A stretch of 64,000 nucleotides of DNA. Origin: Micromonospora sp. WMMD1102. GTDB lineage: Bacteria; Actinomycetota; Actinomycetes; Mycobacteriales; Micromonosporaceae. Under the pieces are notes generated by a model. It made no database searches. It was not told the origin of the DNA and saw only the letters and a list, made by a program, of their open reading frames with translations. The position numbers and the translations under genes were made by a program. Where the stretch lies: the NCBI RefSeq assembly GCF_029626265.1, contig NZ_JARUBN010000001.1:3472001-3536000 (forward strand). The letters run 5' to 3'. Position 1 is the first letter of the stretch. Every line of letters starts with the position of its first letter. Positions 61,322 to 64,000 of this stretch are shown one piece after another.

Positions 61322-63241
61322 CTACCACCTCCGACCGCACCGCAGGTTACAACCGGGGATATCGGGCCGGCCACCGGGCGTCGGATCGCCCCCGTCCAGC
61401 ACCTCGGCGGGCAGCCCCGGCCAGTACGCGACGGCGTCGTCGAGGAAGTACTCCTCGCCCGGGTCCCAGGTGTGCCCGGTGCCCCGCCGGTGGTAGACGT
61501 AGCCGAGCGGATGGGTCCGGTAGATCCCGCCGCCGTCCCGCCGTACCCGGTCCAACAGTCCGAAGTCGACGGAGCGGGGCACCGGTCGCCAGCCGCCGAC
61601 CGCCTCCAGGTCGCCCCGGGCGATCAGCATCGTGCCGCCGGCCACCACCACACAGTCGGACTCGGCGGTGCCGGACGGCCGGCGCAGCGTCACGCCCCGG
61701 TTCTCCAGGTGCACGAACTCGGAGCCCTTGCCGACCAGCGTCGCCCCGGAGTAGTGCCGGGCCAGCACCAGGTCCCAGACGTGCTCGGCACCGTAGCTGT
61801 CGTCGTCGTCGAACTTGCTCACGAGGGTGCCCCGGGCCCGCCCGGTGGCGACGCCGAGCGCCGTACCGAAACTGGCGCCGGCCGGCACCCGAACGATCTC
61901 GTACGGCCGGCCGGAGCCGGCGAGCGCGGCCCGGACCGGTTCCGGCAGTTCCACGCCGTGCAGGCAGAGCACGATCTCCAGTTCCGGGTACGTCTGCCCG
62001 AGCAGCATCCGGACCGCCGCCGGCAGCCGTTCGGGGCGCCGGGTCGGCAGTACGGCGCTGACCGACGGCACCGGGCCGAGCCCGGGAAACACCGTCGAGG
62101 CGAGCCGGGGCAGGGCGAAGCCGGTGGCGTGCCCGCGCAGCGCCGCGCGCCGCTGCCGCACGCTGCGCGCCTCCAGCGCCAACGTCCCGCTCTCCGGCAG
62201 CGGCGCGGCCAGCACTGCCCGCAGCTCCGGGGCGATCAGCGCGGCGACCCGCGGCGGCAGCGCCGGTACGCGGAGCACCGCGCCGGTCGTCGCGAGCTGG
62301 ACCAGCAGCGCGGCCACCGCCACCGGCTCGGCGTCCGGCACCTCCGGGCAGTCGACCACGCCGGTCCGGCGCAGCGCGGCGAGCACCGGCGCGGTCAGTC
62401 CGGGTCCGGCCAGCGGGTACGACCCGGCGGGGCGGCGCCCGGCAGGCACGAAGTCGAGGCGTACCCGGGGTGCGTCCGGGTGGTGGCAGTCGGGCCGCCG
62501 GCCGCGCGGGTTGACCCGCAGGCCGTCGACAAGCACCACCGGGGCCGCCCCGGGCGGCCCGATCCCGTGCCGGCCGGTGGACCAGCCGACCGCGTAACCG
62601 GACGGGTCGGATGGCTCGTTCCCGTGCCGGCTGCTGAACTCGTTCCCGTGCCGGCTGCTGGACCAGCCGACCGCATGCCCGGACGGGCCGGACGACGCGC
62701 CCGTGCCGAGCGGCGCCCGCAGCAGCACGTCGTGTGCCCGGATCTCGGGTCTGCCGGCCAGCTCGCCGAGCAGCACCGTCCCAGCCGACCCCAGGTACGC
62801 CGGCAGCGTCGCCTGGCTGGTCACGTCCGGCCCGGCCGGGGCCGGCAGCGGCCGGGACGGTGCCAGCGCGGCCAGCGCCGCCCGCAGTACCTCGCGCAGC
62901 TGTACCGGCCGGGCGAGCCGGACGGTGACGACGGCGACCCCCCGGCCCCGACGAGGCAGCGCCACCCGGTGCCGGCACAAATGCTCCAGTGCCCCGATCC
63001 CGCCCGACCAGCCCCGCCGGGGCGCCCGCCAGTACGCCAGCACGACCATCGCGCCGCTGGTCGGCAGCACGGAGACGGGACGGGCCAGCAGGTCCCGGAG
63101 CCGGTCGGTGGAGCCGGCGACGACCAGCACCCTGGGTACGCCGGGGATGCGCAGCACGCGCAGCCCGACGAGCCGGCCGAGCCGCTCCGCCCGGCCGGGC
63201 GCCGGTGCGCCGACCAACCGCCAGTGACCAAGCGCCTTCAC
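61322..63241 (-). CDS. Glycosyltransferase family 2-like protein with a repeat-containing insert
   Basis: A 639-residue protein. The C-terminal half carries GT-A features: SAVLPTRRPERLPAAVRMLL at the domain start, KFDDDDSYG (metal-binding DxD), and DCVVVAGGTMLIARGDLEAV toward the end, then HRRGTGHTWDPGEEYFL. The N-terminal ~230 residues do not resemble GT2 and contain an insert with SSRHGNE repeats (DNA repeats 62578-62690). The GTG at 63241 is the first plausible start. First gene of the four-gene operon ending with DUF6510; a link between a GT and Moco enzymes is unexplained. Confidence 0.78.
   Translation of the reverse strand: MKALGHWRLVGAPAPGRAERLGRLVGLRVLRIPGVPRVLVVAGSTDRLRDLLARPVSVLPTSGAMVVLAYWRAPRRGWSGGIGALEHLCRHRVALPRRGRGVAVVTVRLARPVQLREVLRAALAALAPSRPLPAPAGPDVTSQATLPAYLGSAGTVLLGELAGRPEIRAHDVLLRAPLGTGASSGPSGHAVGWSSSRHGNEFSSRHGNEPSDPSGYAVGWSTGRHGIGPPGAAPVVLVDGLRVNPRGRRPDCHHPDAPRVRLDFVPAGRRPAGSYPLAGPGLTAPVLAALRRTGVVDCPEVPDAEPVAVAALLVQLATTGAVLRVPALPPRVAALIAPELRAVLAAPLPESGTLALEARSVRQRRAALRGHATGFALPRLASTVFPGLGPVPSVSAVLPTRRPERLPAAVRMLLGQTYPELEIVLCLHGVELPEPVRAALAGSGRPYEIVRVPAGASFGTALGVATGRARGTLVSKFDDDDSYGAEHVWDLVLARHYSGATLVGKGSEFVHLENRGVTLRRPSGTAESDCVVVAGGTMLIARGDLEAVGGWRPVPRSVDFGLLDRVRRDGGGIYRTHPLGYVYHRRGTGHTWDPGEEYFLDDAVAYWPGLPAEVLDGGDPTPGGRPDIPGCNLRCGRRW
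62578..62690. repeat. Nested tandem repeats inside the glycosyltransferase gene
   Basis: A 24-bp tandem pair (62615-62638, 62639-62662; one mismatch) sits inside two longer related blocks (~62578-62612 and ~62660-62694) with GACCAGCCGACCGC cores. They encode the SSRHGNE and AVGWS repeats of the protein. Confidence 0.85.
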
Positions 63242-63378
63242 GCCGTGACGATAAGCCCTGCCGCTGAGGCCAGCCGGCAACCGCGCCGAGCCGGATGTGA
63301 TCGGCGGCAGCCCGGCCCGTGATCGGCTACGGCGTCGGCCCGGCGACTGGGAGGGATGGCGTGGCCTATCGTGCACGG

Positions 63379-64000
63379 ATGACCGCACCTCCACCTGCCG
63401 GCGCCGGTCCGCTGGCCGGCGTCCGGATCGTCGAGCTGGCCGGGATCGGCCCCGGACCGTTCGCCGCGATGGTCCTCGCCGACCTGGGCGCCGAGGTGCT
63501 CCGGGTCGACCGGGTCACCGAGGTCCGGCCGGAACGCTTCGGCACCCCGCACCCCGACCTGCTGAACCGGGGCCGCCGGTCGCTCGCCGCCGACCTGAAG
63601 ACGCCGGAGGGCCGGCAGGTGGTGTTGGACCTGGTCCGTTCCGCCGACGTACTGATCGAGGGTTTCCGGCCCGGAGTCACCGAGCGGCTCGGGCTGGGTC
63701 CGGACGACTGCCTGGCGCTGAACCCCCGACTCGTCTACGGCCGGATGACGGGCTGGGGACAGGACGGGCCGAACGCCGGGAACGCCGGGCACGACATCGA
63801 CTACCTGGCCCTGACCGGCGTACTGCACGGGATCGGCCGTCCCGGCGAGCGACCGGTACCGCCGATGAACCTGGTCGGCGACTTCGGCGGCGGGGGCATG
63901 CTGCTGGCCCTCGGGGTGGTCTGCGCGCTCTTCGCCGTCCGGGGCGGCGGCACCGGGCAGGTGGTCGACGCGGCCATGGTGGACGGGGTGTCGCTGCTCG
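63379..64000 (+). CDS. Family III CoA-transferase (Amacr/CaiB-like), truncated by the right edge
   Basis: The N-terminal 207 residues of a class III CoA-transferase or alpha-methylacyl-CoA racemase: [70 protein letters not shown] and [12 protein letters not shown] are all family landmarks. Substrate cannot be told from this part. A TATCGT box lies 6 nt before the ATG, suggesting a leaderless start. Divergent from the glycosyltransferase operon. Confidence 0.9.
   Translation, partial: MTAPPPAGAGPLAGVRIVELAGIGPGPFAAMVLADLGAEVLRVDRVTEVRPERFGTPHPDLLNRGRRSLAADLKTPEGRQVVLDLVRSADVLIEGFRPGVTERLGLGPDDCLALNPRLVYGRMTGWGQDGPNAGNAGHDIDYLALTGVLHGIGRPGERPVPPMNLVGDFGGGGMLLALGVVCALFAVRGGGTGQVVDAAMVDGVSLL

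Overview
The window is very GC-rich, densely coding actinomycete chromosome, most likely from the Micromonosporaceae (Micromonospora/Plantactinospora-like). The evidence is third-position GC bias, many GTG and some TTG starts, several apparently leaderless genes, a SARP-type regulator, a Tat-exported peptidase, a DivIVA-like protein and dispersed perfect palindromes used as terminators. The genus is inferred from general character, not from a marker gene. I see no rRNA, tRNA, CRISPR array, prophage, transposase or natural-product cluster.

Layout. 1-10.2 kb: a ThDP enzyme (cut by the left edge) overlapping a baeRF-family protein, small membrane proteins, a DMT-type transporter convergent with a PrsW protease, a zinc alcohol dehydrogenase, an SRPBCC protein, an acetate-type transporter and citrate synthase. 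10.4-14.3 kb: a tight operon of a 49-residue membrane protein, a NoeA-like methyltransferase and a membrane sulfatase/phosphoglycerol-transferase-like enzyme. 14.5-24.6 kb: VOC protein, AraC regulator, phospholipase D-family protein, LysR regulator divergent from an EamA exporter, a secreted peptidoglycan-binding protein, a large SARP-NB-ARC-TPR regulator and a chloramphenicol-phosphotransferase-like kinase. 24.87-26.5 kb: three genes joined by 4-nt overlaps, a P-loop GTPase-like protein plus two small membrane proteins of unknown function; this is my best candidate for an undescribed system.

26.6-34.8 kb: the complete potassium-uptake operon kdpFABC-kdpDE on the minus strand, preceded by an extra 27-residue membrane peptide gene and a candidate KdpE direct repeat. 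35-42.2 kb: OsmC-like protein, membrane-anchored EEP-family enzyme, lysozyme-like exported protein, and a six-gene cluster DUF4178-DUF2617-DUF4247-DUF350-hypothetical-membrane spermidine synthase. 42.4-50 kb: DivIVA-like coiled coil, single-domain response regulator, STAS anti-sigma antagonist, aldo/keto reductase, a DUF2267 protein fused to a degenerate pterin-dehydratase-like domain, type II NADH dehydrogenase and an M28 peptidase. 50-59.4 kb: VOC proteins, SRPBCC protein, an APH-type kinase divergent from an LtrA-family protein, a secreted protein with three internal repeats and a DUF4132/DUF7737 protein. 59.5-64 kb: a 24-bp perfect palindrome, then a four-gene operon (glycosyltransferase, molybdopterin oxidoreductase, FAD oxidoreductase, zinc-ribbon protein) and a CoA-transferase cut by the right edge.

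A recurring oddity is short perfect tandem repeats (15-50 bp units) at gene ends and in intergenic gaps, some of which extend into coding sequence. Function calls come from recognising protein families in the translations; no database search was run. TM segments and promoters were judged by eye.
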